Shown one piece after another: positions 47,804 to 59,049 of a DNA stretch of 64,000 nt. The translations under genes and the position numbers were made by a program. Position 1 is the first letter of the stretch; each line of letters opens with the position of its first letter. The DNA lies in assembly GCA_963708165.1 (NCBI GenBank), contig OY970187.1, positions 2,790,001 through 2,854,000 of the forward strand, in the 5' to 3' direction. Under the pieces are notes generated by a model. That model saw only the letters and a list, made by a program, of their open reading frames with translations. It was not told where the DNA came from and made no database searches. The DNA comes from Rubricoccus sp963708165. Its GTDB lineage: Bacteria; Bacteroidota; Rhodothermia; Rhodothermales; Rubricoccaceae.

Positions 47804-50800
47804 TCAGGCCTCTGGCGCCAGAGGCCCACCTGCTGGGACCGAGAGGACAACGCGTGTGCCGCGCTGTGGCCGCGAGTCCACGCTGAGGCTGCCCCCGGCC
47901 ATCTCGATCCGCTCGCGGGCGCTGAACAAGCCCAGGCCGTCCTCTGGCGCCGCCGGGGCGTCCATATCCAGACGGTCTTCGTCGAACCCGTCGCCGTCGT
48001 CCTCTACAACCACGACGATGGTGCCGCCGTCTCGGTGGGCTCGGAGGGTGGAGCGGCTGGTCCCGGCGTGCTTGACCACATTGAAGAGGAGCTCGCGGAC
48101 GACGTTGTAGAGCAGCGCCCGGACCGTCTCGTCTGGGACCATGCACGGCCCATCGACTGCGACGGTCACATCGAGTTGGTACTGTTCCCGCTTGCGCTCG
48201 GCCAGCCAGTGCAGCGTTACCGCCAGGTCCTCGTTGGCGAGAGATCGCGGGCTGAGTTCCGAGGCCAGCGTCCGCGTCAGGTCCGAGGCGCTGCCGAGAA
48301 TGACGGTGGCTCGATCCCGGAGCGACTGCTGCTCGCCAGAGGCTGGCGCAGACCACAACATGTCGAGCGTGATGCCGAGCGCCGCAAGTTGCTGCTGGAG
48401 GTCATCGTGGAGGACGAGCGCGATCCGCTGCCGCTCCTCCTCCTCGGCGCGTGTGAGACGGGCGGAGAGGGCGCGGACCTGGTTGGTGCGCTTGGTGACG
48501 CGGGTCTCCAATGTCTCGGTAAATCTCTGGATCTCCCGCTCGTCCCGGATGCGCTGCGTGACATCGGTAAAGAGCACGGCGATGCGCCGGCGCTCCGGCG
48601 CACCGATGCGGAAGGCTTCGATCTCGAACCAGCGACCCATCGCGGACGATTCCTCGATAAACCGCGCGCGCTCACCGGTCTGGGCCACGCGGCCGTACGT
48701 CTCGATCCAGTGCTTTTCGATGCTTGGCACGGCGTCGTGGATCGTTTTGCCCTCGACGCCCACCAGACCGGACTGCTTCTCGAACGCGGGGTTGGTCTCC
48801 ACAAACCGGTAGCTGACCGGCGTGCCCGCGTCGTCCTCGATCAGGTCGAGAACGCAAAAGCCCTCGTCGATGGACTCGAACAGCATTCTGTAGCGGGATT
48901 CGCTCGCGCGCAGCGCTTCCTCGTCGGTCTTGCGGCCCGTGATGTCCACAAAGGTGATCACCACGCCGTCGATGCGGTCCTTGACCGTACGGTATGGCCG
49001 GGTGTGGACGAGGTGCCACCGGCCGTCCTCGCTCTCGACTTCTCGCTCGCGCACGTCCAGCCGTTCGAGTACGGCTTCGGCGTCCTCTACCAACCGAACG
49101 CCCCCGAACTTCTGCGCCAGGTCCGCCAGAGGCCGTCCCACGTCGGAGGCGAGCACGTGGAAAAGATTGCGGACGTGAGGCGTAAAGCGCTGGATGTGGA
49201 GATCGCGGTCGAGGAACAACGTGGCGATCTCGGTCGAGGAAATCAGGTTTTCGAGGTCGCCCTTGGCTCGGGCCGTCTCGTCCACCTTCGCCTTGAGCTC
49301 GTCGTTGACGGTGCGGAGTTCTTCGGACATCGACTGCGCTTCCTCCTTGGAGGTCTCCAACTCCTCCGCCGTGGAGCGAAGCTCCTCGTTGATGGACTGG
49401 AGTTCCTCGTTCTGCGCGCGCAACTCCTCCCGGCTCGTCTCGAACTCCTCGACGGAGACCTGAAGCTGCTCCTGCGTCTGGCGTAGCGCGTCCGCGAGCA
49501 GGGCGTCACCGTCGGTGGTCGGGTTGGGGGCCTCTGGCGTTGCGGGGATGACGTCGAAAATGATCTGCACGAGGGTGCTGAGCGGCGCGGGCCTCGCGCT
49601 CATGACGACCGAGCGCGTCTCGCCGTCGAGGCCGAGCGTGACGGGGGCGGAGGTGGCGGCGTGGCCTTCCCGGCGCGCCTGGAACAGCGACGGTCTGGGC
49701 GGCGGCGCGGAGTTCAGGACGGAGCACGTTCGCGAGCGTCTGGCTCGGCGTTCCGGCGGAGAACTGGAGGAAGCGCGCGGCTCCCTCGGACACGTGCGCC
49801 ACGTCGCCACTCTCGCTCACGAGCACGCTGGGCGGTGCCGTCTGCTCGCGCAGCGTTCGGTGGACGCGCTCGACTTCATCGGGCTCGCTTTCTGAGGAGG
49901 TACGGGGCGGCGCCGCGGCGTCGGCGCCAGAGGCCGGGCTGTAGAGCACGCGTGGCACGCGCGGTAACGTCGTCGTCGGTGTCTCCACGTTGCGACGCAG
50001 AAACAGCCGGGAGGGCTTGTCGACGGGAATGAAGAGCTCCGGGCCCACGTCGGCCGATTCGCTGGTGCCCAGCAGAAGCATCCCACCCGGACGCAGGCCG
50101 TAGTGAAAGACGGCGAGCGCCTGCTCCTGAAGGTCCCGCTGGAAATAGATCAGCAGGTTCCGGCAACTCACGAGATCCAACCGCGAGAACGGCGGGTCTA
50201 CGAGCAGGCTGTGCGGCGCGAACAGGATGGTCTCGCGCAATGGCTCGCCGACGCGGTACATCCCGTTCTCGTGCACGAAGAAGCGCCTCAGCCTTTCGGA
50301 GCTCACATCGGCCTCGATGGACTCGGGGTAGACACCGGTTCGTGCCGTCCGAATGGCAGCGTCCGAGAGGTCGGTCGCGAACACCTGGACGCGGGGCGGC
50401 TCGCCGAGCGTCGCCGTGTGCTCCAAGAGCAGCATGGCGATGGAATACGCCTCTTCGCCCGTCGCGCAGCCAGGGACCCAGACGCGGACCTCGGCATTGC
50501 GTCCTTTCGCCTCGAACACACGGGGCACGATGCGTTTCAGAGCCGTGAAGGCCTCGGGATCGCGGAAGAAGTTGGTGACGGAGATGAGCAAGTCGTCCAT
50601 CAGAGCCTCTGCCTCGGCGGCGTCTTCGCGGAGAGTGTGGAGGTAGTCGCCGAGGGACCCGGCACCCGTGACGTGCAATCGCCGGTCCAGGCGGCGGAGG
50701 ACCGTCGCGCGCTTGTAGTGCGAGAAGTCGTGGCCTGTGCGCGCGCGAAGCTGCGCGAGGACACTCTGGAGTGCTTTCGCACCGTCCTCGGGGAGCGCCT

Positions 50801-51446
50801 CTGGCGCGTCGGAGAGGTGCGTGCTGCGCAGCCTGTGCGCGTACGCCACGACCTCGGCGGCGAGCGTGCCCGCGGGCCCCGTGGCGTCCACGACGCCAGA
50901 GGCGATGGCCGTCCTCGGCATCTCGTCGAAGGCGGCGTCGGCGGGGTCCTGTGCCAGGATCAGCCCGCCCGCCTCTTTGATGGCGCCGACGCCGACGGTT
51001 CCGTTCGCGCCCGTTCCAGAGAGCACCACGCCCACGGCGCGCTCGCTGTAGGCTCCAGCCAGAGTGCGGAAAAAGTGGTCGATGGGCCGCCGCCGCACGC
51101 GCTCTTCCTCGATAGGCTCCAGAACGAGCATCCCATCTGCGGCGATGAGGTTTTTGTTGGGCGGAATGACGTAGACGTGGCCCGATTCGATGGTGACGGC
51201 CTTCGTCACCTGGGTCACAGGCAGCGGCAGGCTGTTCTGGAGGACAGCGGCCAGACGGCTTTCCTCGTCCGGCGCGAGATGAAGCACGACGACAAACGCG
51301 ACGCCTTCTACCTCGGGCAGTCCATCGAAAAAAGCTTCCAGGGCCTCCACTCCGCCTGCCGAAGCACCCAGCCCCACGACGATGAGCGCGTCGCCGCCAG
51401 AGGCCTCCGAGCGAGCGCCCACAGTGTTCGGGTCCGGATCTGGCAT
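47804..51446 (-). CDS. CheB-CheR-PAS hybrid sensor histidine kinase 2 (one frameshift)
   Basis: A fusion of about 1,213 residues, a shorter paralogue of the protein at 24.6-29.7 kb. CheB-like domain: VVGLGASAGGVEAL, VVVLHLAPDEES, VLSGTGANG. CheR-like domain: VPGCATGEEAYSIAMLL, DLVSCRNLLIYF. Then come a coiled coil of SREELRAQNEELQSINEEL type, two PAS domains (ISSTEIATLFLDRDL, YRMLFESIDEGFCVLDL), HisKA_3 (ALVLHDDLQQQLAALG) and HATPase (FNVVKHAG, EDDGDGFDEDRL, GLGLFSARERI). The frame breaks near 49692: removing one extra G joins RAAAQTVA to FQARREGHAATSAP, and the 3n+1 length agrees. The ATG at 51446 (MPDPDPN) is chosen over a GTG at 51494. GAF and some PAS domains of the paralogue are missing. 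Confidence 0.85.
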
Positions 51447-51725
51447 CGGTATGGCTGAAGAGGAAGGAGGACCGTCTCTGAGCCACGGGAGCACTGCCGC
51501 GCACCGGAGAATCTACGACTGGCTGCTCCACAGCAGAGAACTCGACGGCTGAGCCTCCGCCTCTGGCGCCATCAGGGGTGTGCAGCGACGGACATGTTGT
51601 GTTTGCGAAAGATAGAAGAGGTGTCTGGCGCCAGGGGCAATGATGTGGATCGCCGAGAACCCCCACCTCTTCACCCTCGCGCCAGAGGCGTGGTTTTAGG
51701 TTCATCGGCCCGTCCCAGACCGATT

Positions 51726-53204
51726 ATGCCTGACTCTCCCGTTCGCGTTCGCTTCGCGCCCAGCCCCACTGGGTTGCTCCACATCGGCGGTCTCCGCACC
51801 GCGCTCTACAACTGGCTGCTGGCGCAAAAGGCTGCCTCTGGGGGCACGTTTGTGCTTCGCATCGAGGACACCGACCGCGCGCGCTTCGTCGAGGGCGCCG
51901 AAGATGACATTCGCGAGAGCCTGGCCTGGGCCGGGCTCGGCATCGACGAGGGGCCTCTGGCGGGCGGCCCGCACGCACCCTACCGGCAGAGCGAGCGCAG
52001 CGACCTCTACAAAGGCGCCGCGGACCGTCTCCTTGCTTCTGGCGACGCGTACATCGCGTTCGACACGGCGGAGCAACTGGACGCCATGCGCCAGAGGCTG
52101 ACGACGAAGGAGAACCCCAGCCCGCGCTATGACCGCGCGAGCATGACCAACTCCATCACGCTGGGCGAGGAGGAGACCGCCACGCGCATCGCCAGAGGCG
52201 ACGAGCACGTGGTGCGCCTGCTCGTGCCCGAGGGCGAGACCGTCACGTTCACCGATCTGGTCCGCGGCGAGGTGTCGTTCGAGACCGCGAGCGTGGACGA
52301 CCAGGTGCTCGTCAAAAGCGACGGCCTGCCGACGTACCACCTCGCCAACGTCGTGGACGACCACGCGATGCACATCACGCACGTGATCCGTGGCGAGGAG
52401 TGGCTTCCCAGCACGCCCAAGCACATGTTGCTGTACCGCGCGCTGGGCTGGGAGCCGCCCGCGCTTGCGCACTTGCCGCTCATCCTCGCGCCGACCGGCG
52501 GCAAGCTCTCCAAGCGCAACGCGGACAAGCTGGGCATCCCGGTCAACGTGCGCGACTACATCGCGGCGGGCTACGAGCCCGAGGCCGTCATCAACTGGCT
52601 CGCGTTTCTGGGCTGGAATCCCGGGACGGAGCGCGAGCTGTTCTCGCTCGCGGAGCTCGCCGAGGCCTTCTCCATCGACCGCATCGGCAACGCGGGCGTG
52701 CAGCTCTCGATGGACAAGCTGGCGTGGTTCAACGGCCAGCACCTGCGCGCGATGACGCCAGAGGCCATCGCAGATCGAGCCTCTGGCGCTGTGCAGGAAC
52801 GCCACGGAGACGTGCCTCGCCAGAGGCTCGTCGAGGCGGCCACGCTGCTGCACGAGCGCCTGGACCTCGCGCGAGACCTCGCGGACGCGGACTACCTCTT
52901 CGCCGCGCCAGAGGCCTACGAAGCCTCTGGCGTCAAGAAGCGCTGGAAGGACGACAGCGCCGCGCTCTGCCGCGCCTACGCCGACCGCGTCGAAGCGCTG
53001 GACGCCTTCACCGAGGAGACGACCGAAGTAGCGATGCGCGAGGTCGCGGAGGCGCACGAAGCCGGCTTTGGCCGCATCATCCACCCCGTTCGCCTCGCCA
53101 CGACGGGCACGTCGGCAGGCGCGGGCATGTTCGAGACGCTCGTCCTCATCGGGCAGGCCGAGTCCGCCGCTCGTCTCCGCACTGCCGCGGACGTGCTGGG
53201 CTAA
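51726..53204 (+). CDS. gltX: Glutamyl-tRNA synthetase
   Basis: Charges tRNA-Glu. A 492-residue class I enzyme starting MPDSPVRVRFAPSPTGLLHIGGLRTALYN; the HIGH-type motif is HIGG, and the KMSKS-type motif is GGKLSKRNADKLG. The Glu-binding and anticodon-binding parts are complete (WKDDSAALCRAYADRVEALDAF at the end region). The ATG at 51726 is chosen because the frame upstream has no family sequence. Several in-frame words give local PEA/ASG/ARG insertions in loops of the C-terminal half. It is convergent with the monooxygenase gene, with a word pair (53216-53238) between them. Confidence 0.93.
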   Translation: MPDSPVRVRFAPSPTGLLHIGGLRTALYNWLLAQKAASGGTFVLRIEDTDRARFVEGAEDDIRESLAWAGLGIDEGPLAGGPHAPYRQSERSDLYKGAADRLLASGDAYIAFDTAEQLDAMRQRLTTKENPSPRYDRASMTNSITLGEEETATRIARGDEHVVRLLVPEGETVTFTDLVRGEVSFETASVDDQVLVKSDGLPTYHLANVVDDHAMHITHVIRGEEWLPSTPKHMLLYRALGWEPPALAHLPLILAPTGGKLSKRNADKLGIPVNVRDYIAAGYEPEAVINWLAFLGWNPGTERELFSLAELAEAFSIDRIGNAGVQLSMDKLAWFNGQHLRAMTPEAIADRASGAVQERHGDVPRQRLVEAATLLHERLDLARDLADADYLFAAPEAYEASGVKKRWKDDSAALCRAYADRVEALDAFTEETTEVAMREVAEAHEAGFGRIIHPVRLATTGTSAGAGMFETLVLIGQAESAARLRTAADVLG

Positions 53205-53304
53205 ACGCAACGCGGCCTCTGGCGGTCGACGCCAGAGGCCGGATGGATCAGGGAGGGGAGAAGCGGTGACGAACAGGGGAGCTCTCTGCCCATCCCCGCG
53301 TCCC

Positions 53305-53613
53305 TCAGGACGGCAGCTTGGCCGCGAGGATGTCGATCTGCTCGATAGACGGCGGCTCCGCGAGCAGCCGGTCGGCGTTCTCCATCAGCGCCGCCGCGAT
53401 GGGGCCAGCCAAGTGGGCCTGGCGGCCGTCGTCGTCGGGGAAGGAATCGAAGATGCCGAACGTGCGCTCGTCCATCTTGACGGCGTACCACGTGATGGTC
53501 TTTTCCTCCTTCTGCGCGAGCGCGAGCGCGCCGGTGAGAAACTGCTCGACCTCGGCTTCCATGCCGGGTTTGGCGACGACGCGAGCGAGAATGGCTTTCG
53601 TGACGGTGGTCAT
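53305..53613 (-). CDS. Antibiotic-biosynthesis-monooxygenase-like (ABM) protein
   Basis: A 102-residue dimeric alpha/beta barrel protein. MTTVTKAILARVVAKPGMEAEVEQFLTGALALAQKEEKTITWYAVKMDERTFGIFDSF is the typical ABM/quinol-monooxygenase pattern, with F/W residues lining the pocket. Members oxidise quinols or similar small aromatics without cofactor, but many are uncharacterised. It is a single gene; no redox partner is visible. Frame intact. Confidence 0.8.
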   Translation of the reverse strand: MTTVTKAILARVVAKPGMEAEVEQFLTGALALAQKEEKTITWYAVKMDERTFGIFDSFPDDDGRQAHLAGPIAAALMENADRLLAEPPSIEQIDILAAKLPS

Positions 53614-53666
53614 GTTCGGTCTCGGGAAGTGTCCGTCTCCTACCGTCCCGCGCCGCTCCCGTTCAC

Positions 53667-53684
53667 GCCTCTGGCGCCAGAGGC
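53667..53684. repeat. Full 18-bp palindrome between glnS and the monooxygenase gene
   Basis: Perfect palindrome in the 110-bp gap between co-directional genes. A half-word pair also overlaps the glnS stop (53713-53745). Confidence 0.8.
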
Positions 53685-53723
53685 GCAGAACGGGCGCCCG
53701 TCCTACACGCCCGCGCCAGAGGT

Positions 53724-56025
53724 CTACGCCAGCCTCTGGCGGAGCAGCGCCTGCACAGCCTTTGGGTCGGCGCCCTTGGGCGCGCGGCGCATGGCCTGGC
53801 CCACGAAGAAGCCGAAGAGCTTGGCCTCGCCCGCGCGGTAGCGCGCGAGTTCGTCCGGGTTGGCCGCGATGGCCTCGTCAATGGCTGCGAGGACCGCGTC
53901 ATCGCTGACGGCGCCCAAGCCCAGCGTTGAGACGGCCTCTGGCGCCGAGCCACCGGAAGAGGTGAGATGCGAGAGAACGTCGCCGACGACATTTCGCGTT
54001 AGGCTTTTATCCGCAACGAGTTGGAGTGTTGCCGCAAGCGCCTCTGGCGAGGCGTTCGACTGCGCCAGAGGCGTGTTGCCGAGCGCGCGGCGGAGGTCGT
54101 GAACAATGAGCGCGCCCGCCTCTTGCGTGGTGGCGCCCTGCTCTACGACCGACTCGAACAGGCGGCGTAACCCGTCGTCGCTCGCCAGCACGGCTGCTTC
54201 TTCGCGGCCCACGCCACGGACAGCGAGGGCGCTGTAGACCTCGGTCTCGTGCCGCGTCCAGCGCGCTCGCCGGGTCGCGCGGTCCGGCCTTCGCCAGAGG
54301 CTTCGGCTCGGGTTTCTTGGCCTCTGGCGCAGTCGCTTTTGTCTTGCGCGCCCAGCCGTCTTTGAGGCTCACGATCTGGTTGAAGACCAGGGCCTCTGGC
54401 GCCGAGTCCTCCGGGTCGCGCCAGAAGAAGCCGATGCGCTCGAACTGGTAGCGCGCGTCCGCCGCGTCGCCCGCGACCGACGGCTCGATCCAGCCTCGGC
54501 GCGTGACGAGCGAGTCCGGGTTGATGGCGGACATGAAGTCGTCCAACTCGTCCGGGGCCGGGTGCGAGAAGAGGCGGTCGTAGAGGTTGAACGTAGCGGG
54601 TAGCGCAGCGCCAGAAGCCACCCAGTGGATCGCGCCGCGGACTTTGCGGCCGACCGGGTCGGCGTCGAACGTCGCCAGGTCCGCCGTCGCGCGGATCTCG
54701 GTGATCTCGCCAGAGGCCTCGTCCGTCGTGTAGCCGGTGCATTTGACCACGCAGCCGTGGCGCAGCCAGACCTCGGCCTCTGGCGCGAGGCGCCGCCATC
54801 CTTTGGGCGGGTCGGCGGAGAAGTCGGCGCGCTCGATCCAGACCTCGCGCGCCAGAGGCACCGGGCGAGTCTTTGCTGCCGCCTCTGGCGGAGTCACGTC
54901 GTCCGGCCAGTAGGGCGCGTCCAGTGTCACCGTCTCGCCAGAGGCGAGGTTTTCGATGACTAGCTTGACGGGGTCGCTCACGGCCATCACACGCGGCGCG
55001 ATCTGGTTCAGGTCGTCGCGGATGGCGTGCTCCAGCAGCGCGAGGTCGGTCCGGCCGTTGACCTTGCTCACGCCCGCGAGGCTCGCGAAGTGGCGCACGG
55101 CCTCAGGGCGCACGCCGCGGCGGCGTAGTCCCGCGATGGTGGGCATCCGCGGATCGTCCCAGCCCGCGACCACGCCGTCCTCGACCAACCGGCGCAGCTT
55201 TCGCTTGCTCATCACCGTCGCTTCCACATTGAGCCGGGCGAATTCGAACTGATGGTTGCGCGGCTCCGGCACGCCGATGGCGTCCAGGTACCAGTCGTAG
55301 AGCGGGCGGTTGACATCAAACTCCAGCGTACAGACGGAGTGCGTGATGCCCTCGATGGCGTCGCCCTGGCCGTGCGCCCAGTCATAGAGCGGGTAGATGG
55401 CCCAGTCCGTGCCCGTGCGGTAGTGGTGCGCATCGCGGCGGATGCGGTACATCAGCGGGTCGCGCATCTTCATGTTGGGGTGCGCCATGTCGATTTTGGC
55501 GCGCAGCACGTGGCTGCCGTCCGCGTGCTCGCCGCGGCGCATCTCCTCTAGCAAAGCCAAGCTGGCCTCTGGCGTGCGGTCGCGAAACGGGCTGTTCGTG
55601 CCGTGCTCTGTGACGGTCCCACGCATCGCGCGGATCTCCTCTTCGCTCTGGCTGTCCACGTACGCGAGGCCATCGCGCACGAGCTGCTGCGCCCAGGCAT
55701 AGAACTGGTCGAAATAGTCCGAGGCGTAGACGACCGCACTGGGATCGTAGCCCAGCCAGCGCACGGCGTCTTCCAGGGCGCGCGCAAACTCCTCGCTTTC
55801 GGTCTCCGGGTTGGTGTCGTCGAAGCGCAAGTTGCATGTACCGCCGAACTGGCCGCTCAGGCCAAAGTTGAGCCAGATGCTCTGCGCGTGGCCCAGGTGC
55901 GGGTAGCCGTTGGGCTCCGGCGGGAAGCGCATCGCCACGCGCCCGGCGTGCGTGCCGCGGGCCACATCGCGAGCAATGATGTCGCGGAGGAAGTTGTCGG
56001 GGCGGGAGTCGGGAGCGTCGGCCAC
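53724..56025 (-). CDS. glnS: Glutaminyl-tRNA synthetase fused to a YqeY/GatB-C-like domain (one frameshift)
   Basis: Charges tRNA-Gln directly. It starts with GTG at 56025 (ADAPDSRPDNFLRDIIARDV). The class I core has MRFPPEPNGYPHLGHAQSI (HIGH-type HLGH) and VMSKRKLRRLV (KMSKS type); the anticodon-binding beta-barrels end near FFWRDPEDSAPEALVFNQ. After a Lys/Pro linker, an added domain of about 200 residues (YSALAVRGVGREEAAVLASDDGLRRLFESVV to the end) is the YqeY/GatB-tail type seen fused to GlnRS in Deinococcus, where it helps tRNA binding. The frame breaks near 54243 between AARD and EVYSALAVRG, needing removal of one C; the 3n+1 length agrees. PEAS-type residues in the linker come from dispersed words. 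Confidence 0.9.
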
Positions 56026-56362
56026 AGCGGGTCTCGGTCTGGAAGACCGAAACGTACCCGGTTCAGAGCCGGGGGAGGGCAGAGGAACCGGGAAAAATAC
56101 CGCCTGCCTCTGGCGCCAGAGGCTGGCCATGAGCCTCTGGCGCGTACACGCAGGAGGTCGTTTTTACCGCCTCGGGGCCTCTCGTGTAATCGCGCCACTC
56201 TCGCGAGAGTGGAGGAACGATGGAGCTACGGCCACACGCCAGAGGCAGAGGGAAACCAGCCGTTACGGACTTCCCGGCCAAACGCGGCAGGCCTCTCCCA
56301 TATCGTTGGGGCGCAGGTTTTGAGCGAACTGGGGTACTTCCCAATAGAGACCCACCACGCTT
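56026..56362. other. Divergent gap between glnS and a type IX cargo gene
   Basis: No gene is seen. A full palindrome lies at 56106-56123. CCACTCTCGCGAGAGTGG (56202-56219) is an 18-base inverted repeat and a candidate operator or hairpin. A TATCGTTG (56299-56306) resembles a -7 element with one mismatch, but no TTG stands at the right distance. Confidence 0.5.
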
Positions 56363-58903
56363 ATGCGCGTTGTCCTCGCGCTCGCCTTTTTCGCTCTCGC
56401 CCCGCTCGCTCACGCTCAGTACGAGCCGACCGAGCCCATCTACCCGGTCACCGAGTGCATCGGGCAGAAGGATGATGGGACGTTTTACGCCTGGATGGGC
56501 TACGTCAACGCCAACATCTTCCGCGATGCCGACGGCAGCATCGCGCTGGGTGCCGACGGCAATCCGATCTCCGTCGAGATCCCGATTGGAGCCGACAACG
56601 AGCACAGCCGTCAGGAAGACCTCGGCCAGCCGACGACGTTCAAGCCTGGCAACAACCGCTACGCCTACCGCATCGAGTACCGGACGAATCAGAACGGGCG
56701 GTGGTACCTCCGCGTGCCCGGCCAGAGCCGCCGTCGCTCGGCGCGCTACAGCCCTCAGACCTTCGGCGATTGCGTCTATGAGAGCTTTGCCGACGTGGAG
56801 CTGTCGTTTCAGCTCGACGATCCGCTTCCCCAGGTCGGTGTGCCGACCGAAGGCACGCTGACGCTCACCAACCAGGGCACCATTCCCGCCACGACCGTCC
56901 ACGTGCAGCGGCACTTGCCCGAGGGCGTCGCCTTGGCGCTCGCGCCCTCCGCCTCTGGCGCACCCAACCCCTCGGTCGGCGGCATGGACTTCGACGGCCA
57001 CTGGTGGACCGTCGACGAACTGGCTCCCGGCCAGAGCGTGACGCTCCGCGTGCTGCTCTCCGCCGAGACGGAGATGACCGCCTCGGGCTTTTTCGACGTG
57101 GAGTGCGAGGATCAGGACGACATCGATTCCCGTCCGGCGAACATGAACCCGCAGGAGGACGACTACGCGCCCTTCTCCTTCACGACCATCGGCGCGAGCG
57201 CAGGTGGCGAGGGCGGTCTGGAATCCAACGGCAACCTCGCGACTCTCCTCGCACGCCGCGAGGTCACGCGCCGCATCGACACCGCGCAGCGCGAGCGCTT
57301 GGGCCTCGCCGCTCCGGCCCTCGTGCCTCTGGCGCAGTCGGACGTCGCCAGCGCCAAGGGCTCGGCGCTGGACCTCCGCAGCCTGTTTCCCGCCAGCGGC
57401 CCCGGCGCGTCCACACCCTTCGTGTCGACGCCAGAGGATCTGCTGGGCGTCACCAACGCGACCTCGATCCTCGCGGCCGATTACATGCAGGCCAACGGCG
57501 ACCGTGTCGGCGCCATTCTCGCGCTGCTCACGCCCTCTGGCGAGACGTACGACCACACCAAGGCCATCTGCGACCGCGTCAAGGGCTCGCGTCTGGAAAG
57601 CGTTCGCACGGTCGACGCCGACGGCGCGCGGTACATCCTGCTCCACATCACGCGCCCCGACGGCAGCGTGGACTACGCGATCAGCTTCGTGGCCTACCGC
57701 GAGGGCGAGGGCTACACGACCGACAGCCGCTTCCGCGCCGACGAGTACCAGATCGCCTCTGGCGGTAGCGAAGTCCTCAACGTGCAGGCCTGGGCGTCTA
57801 CGCCAGAGGCGGCGCACGTGCTCGCCCGCGACCTGATCCGTCGGTTGGACGCTCAGTTCCCGCTGGAGCGCCGCAACTGGGGCACGACGATGCCGACCGT
57901 CCCGTCGGTGTTCGTCCGCGCCGGTCAGTACACACCGGGTGCGCTCCTGCTCGACATCGCCAACACGACCGACGAGGCCGTGGTGCTCGATCTCGCAGGC
58001 CGCCGCGCGCTTCTGGAAGACGGTGCGCGCTCGCCGTTCACCGCCAGCGTCACCGTGCCCGCCTCTGGCGTGCAGGCCGAGCTCCCCGTCGATCCCCTGT
58101 TCGACGTAGACCTCACGCTCCGCGCCTCTGGCGTGGCGGTCGATAACCTCTACCTCGCAGACGGCGCGTGGACCTTTGCATCGGCCGACGAAAGCGACGC
58201 GCTGACCTATGCGCTGAACACCAGCGCGATCTCGCCAGAGGCGAGCGTCCGGCCGGTCGAGCGCAACGCGAGCCTAAGCGGCACGCGCTCCCAGTGGGCG
58301 GGCCTGTTCCGCACGCTCCTCCCCGGCTCGCAGCCGGTGGACCTCGGCGCGTACGGCTCGCTCGTCTTCGAGGCGCGCGGCACGGGCCGCGTGCAGGTGC
58401 TCGTCGAGACCGCCTCTGGCGATCCGTACATCGGCTGGGTGAACCTGACCAGCGACGCGCGCACCGTCGCGCTGCCATTCACGTCACTGCGCCGCCCGGA
58501 CGATTCGGGAGGCTTCGCAGGGGAGGAGGTCGTCGGCCTGTCGTTCTACAGCTACGGCTCCGGCACGCCCGAGGCGTTCGAGTTGGACATCCGTAGCGTT
58601 CGCTTCGCCGGTGCGGATTTCGTCTCGACCGAGGAGGTTGAACCTCTGGCGCTGGCCCTCGCGGTCACGCCCAACCCGTCACAGGGCCGCGCGACGGTCC
58701 GCTTCACGACGCCAGAGGCCGGAACGGTCCGCGTGGACGTAATCGACCTTCTCGGCCGCCGCGTGGCGACGATCACCGACGGCAGCTTCTCGCAGGGCGA
58801 GCACACGCTCGCGCTTCCGCAGACGATGGCCGCGGGCACGTACATCGTGCGCCTGCAGGTCGGCAGTGAGGTCGCGGTGACGCGCATCACGCGCGTTCGC
58901 TAG
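56363..58903 (+). CDS. Large secreted protein with type IX sorting domain
   Basis: An 846-residue protein. The signal peptide is RVVLALAFFALAPLAHAQ. A DUF11/CARDB-like segment at about 150-240 (GVPTEGTLTLTNQGTIPATTVHVQRHLPEG) is followed by a stretch with conserved Cys (CIGQ, FGDCVYE, DVECED), a central unknown region, and a galactose-binding-like domain (about 615-740). The last 75 residues (LAVTPNPSQGRATVRFTTPEAGTVRVDVIDLLGRRV to GTYIVRLQVGSEVAVTRITRVR) form a Por-secretion C-terminal sorting domain, so it should cross the outer membrane by the type IX system. It may be an adhesin or surface protein. The frame is intact over 2.5 kb. Confidence 0.82.
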   Translation: MRVVLALAFFALAPLAHAQYEPTEPIYPVTECIGQKDDGTFYAWMGYVNANIFRDADGSIALGADGNPISVEIPIGADNEHSRQEDLGQPTTFKPGNNRYAYRIEYRTNQNGRWYLRVPGQSRRRSARYSPQTFGDCVYESFADVELSFQLDDPLPQVGVPTEGTLTLTNQGTIPATTVHVQRHLPEGVALALAPSASGAPNPSVGGMDFDGHWWTVDELAPGQSVTLRVLLSAETEMTASGFFDVECEDQDDIDSRPANMNPQEDDYAPFSFTTIGASAGGEGGLESNGNLATLLARREVTRRIDTAQRERLGLAAPALVPLAQSDVASAKGSALDLRSLFPASGPGASTPFVSTPEDLLGVTNATSILAADYMQANGDRVGAILALLTPSGETYDHTKAICDRVKGSRLESVRTVDADGARYILLHITRPDGSVDYAISFVAYREGEGYTTDSRFRADEYQIASGGSEVLNVQAWASTPEAAHVLARDLIRRLDAQFPLERRNWGTTMPTVPSVFVRAGQYTPGALLLDIANTTDEAVVLDLAGRRALLEDGARSPFTASVTVPASGVQAELPVDPLFDVDLTLRASGVAVDNLYLADGAWTFASADESDALTYALNTSAISPEASVRPVERNASLSGTRSQWAGLFRTLLPGSQPVDLGAYGSLVFEARGTGRVQVLVETASGDPYIGWVNLTSDARTVALPFTSLRRPDDSGGFAGEEVVGLSFYSYGSGTPEAFELDIRSVRFAGADFVSTEEVEPLALALAVTPNPSQGRATVRFTTPEAGTVRVDVIDLLGRRVATITDGSFSQGEHTLALPQTMAAGTYIVRLQVGSEVAVTRITRVR

Positions 58904-58922
58904 CACACGCCGGTCGATCCTC

Positions 58923-58953
58923 GCGCCCCATCAGACCTGATCTGGTGGGGCGC
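58923..58953. terminator. Hairpin after the type IX cargo gene
   Basis: GCGCCCCATCAGA (58923-58935) pairs with TCTGGTGGGGCGC (58941-58953): a 13-bp stem with one G-T pair and loop CCTGA. It follows the stop at 58903 by 20 bases. There is no T-run, so termination may be weak or factor-assisted. A tail-to-tail word pair follows at 58968-58985. Confidence 0.65.
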
Positions 58954-59049
58954 AGTTGGGTGTCTGGCGCCAGAGGCCTCTGGCGCGAGAAGCCTCTGGC
59001 ATGAAAAGGGGCGGGGCTCCATCTTGAGGCTCCCGCTTTCCCACTAGAC

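Noticed and set aside
58923..58953. Canonical intrinsic terminator
   Set aside because: The stem is strong but no T-run follows on either strand, so it is listed only as a hairpin with modest confidence.
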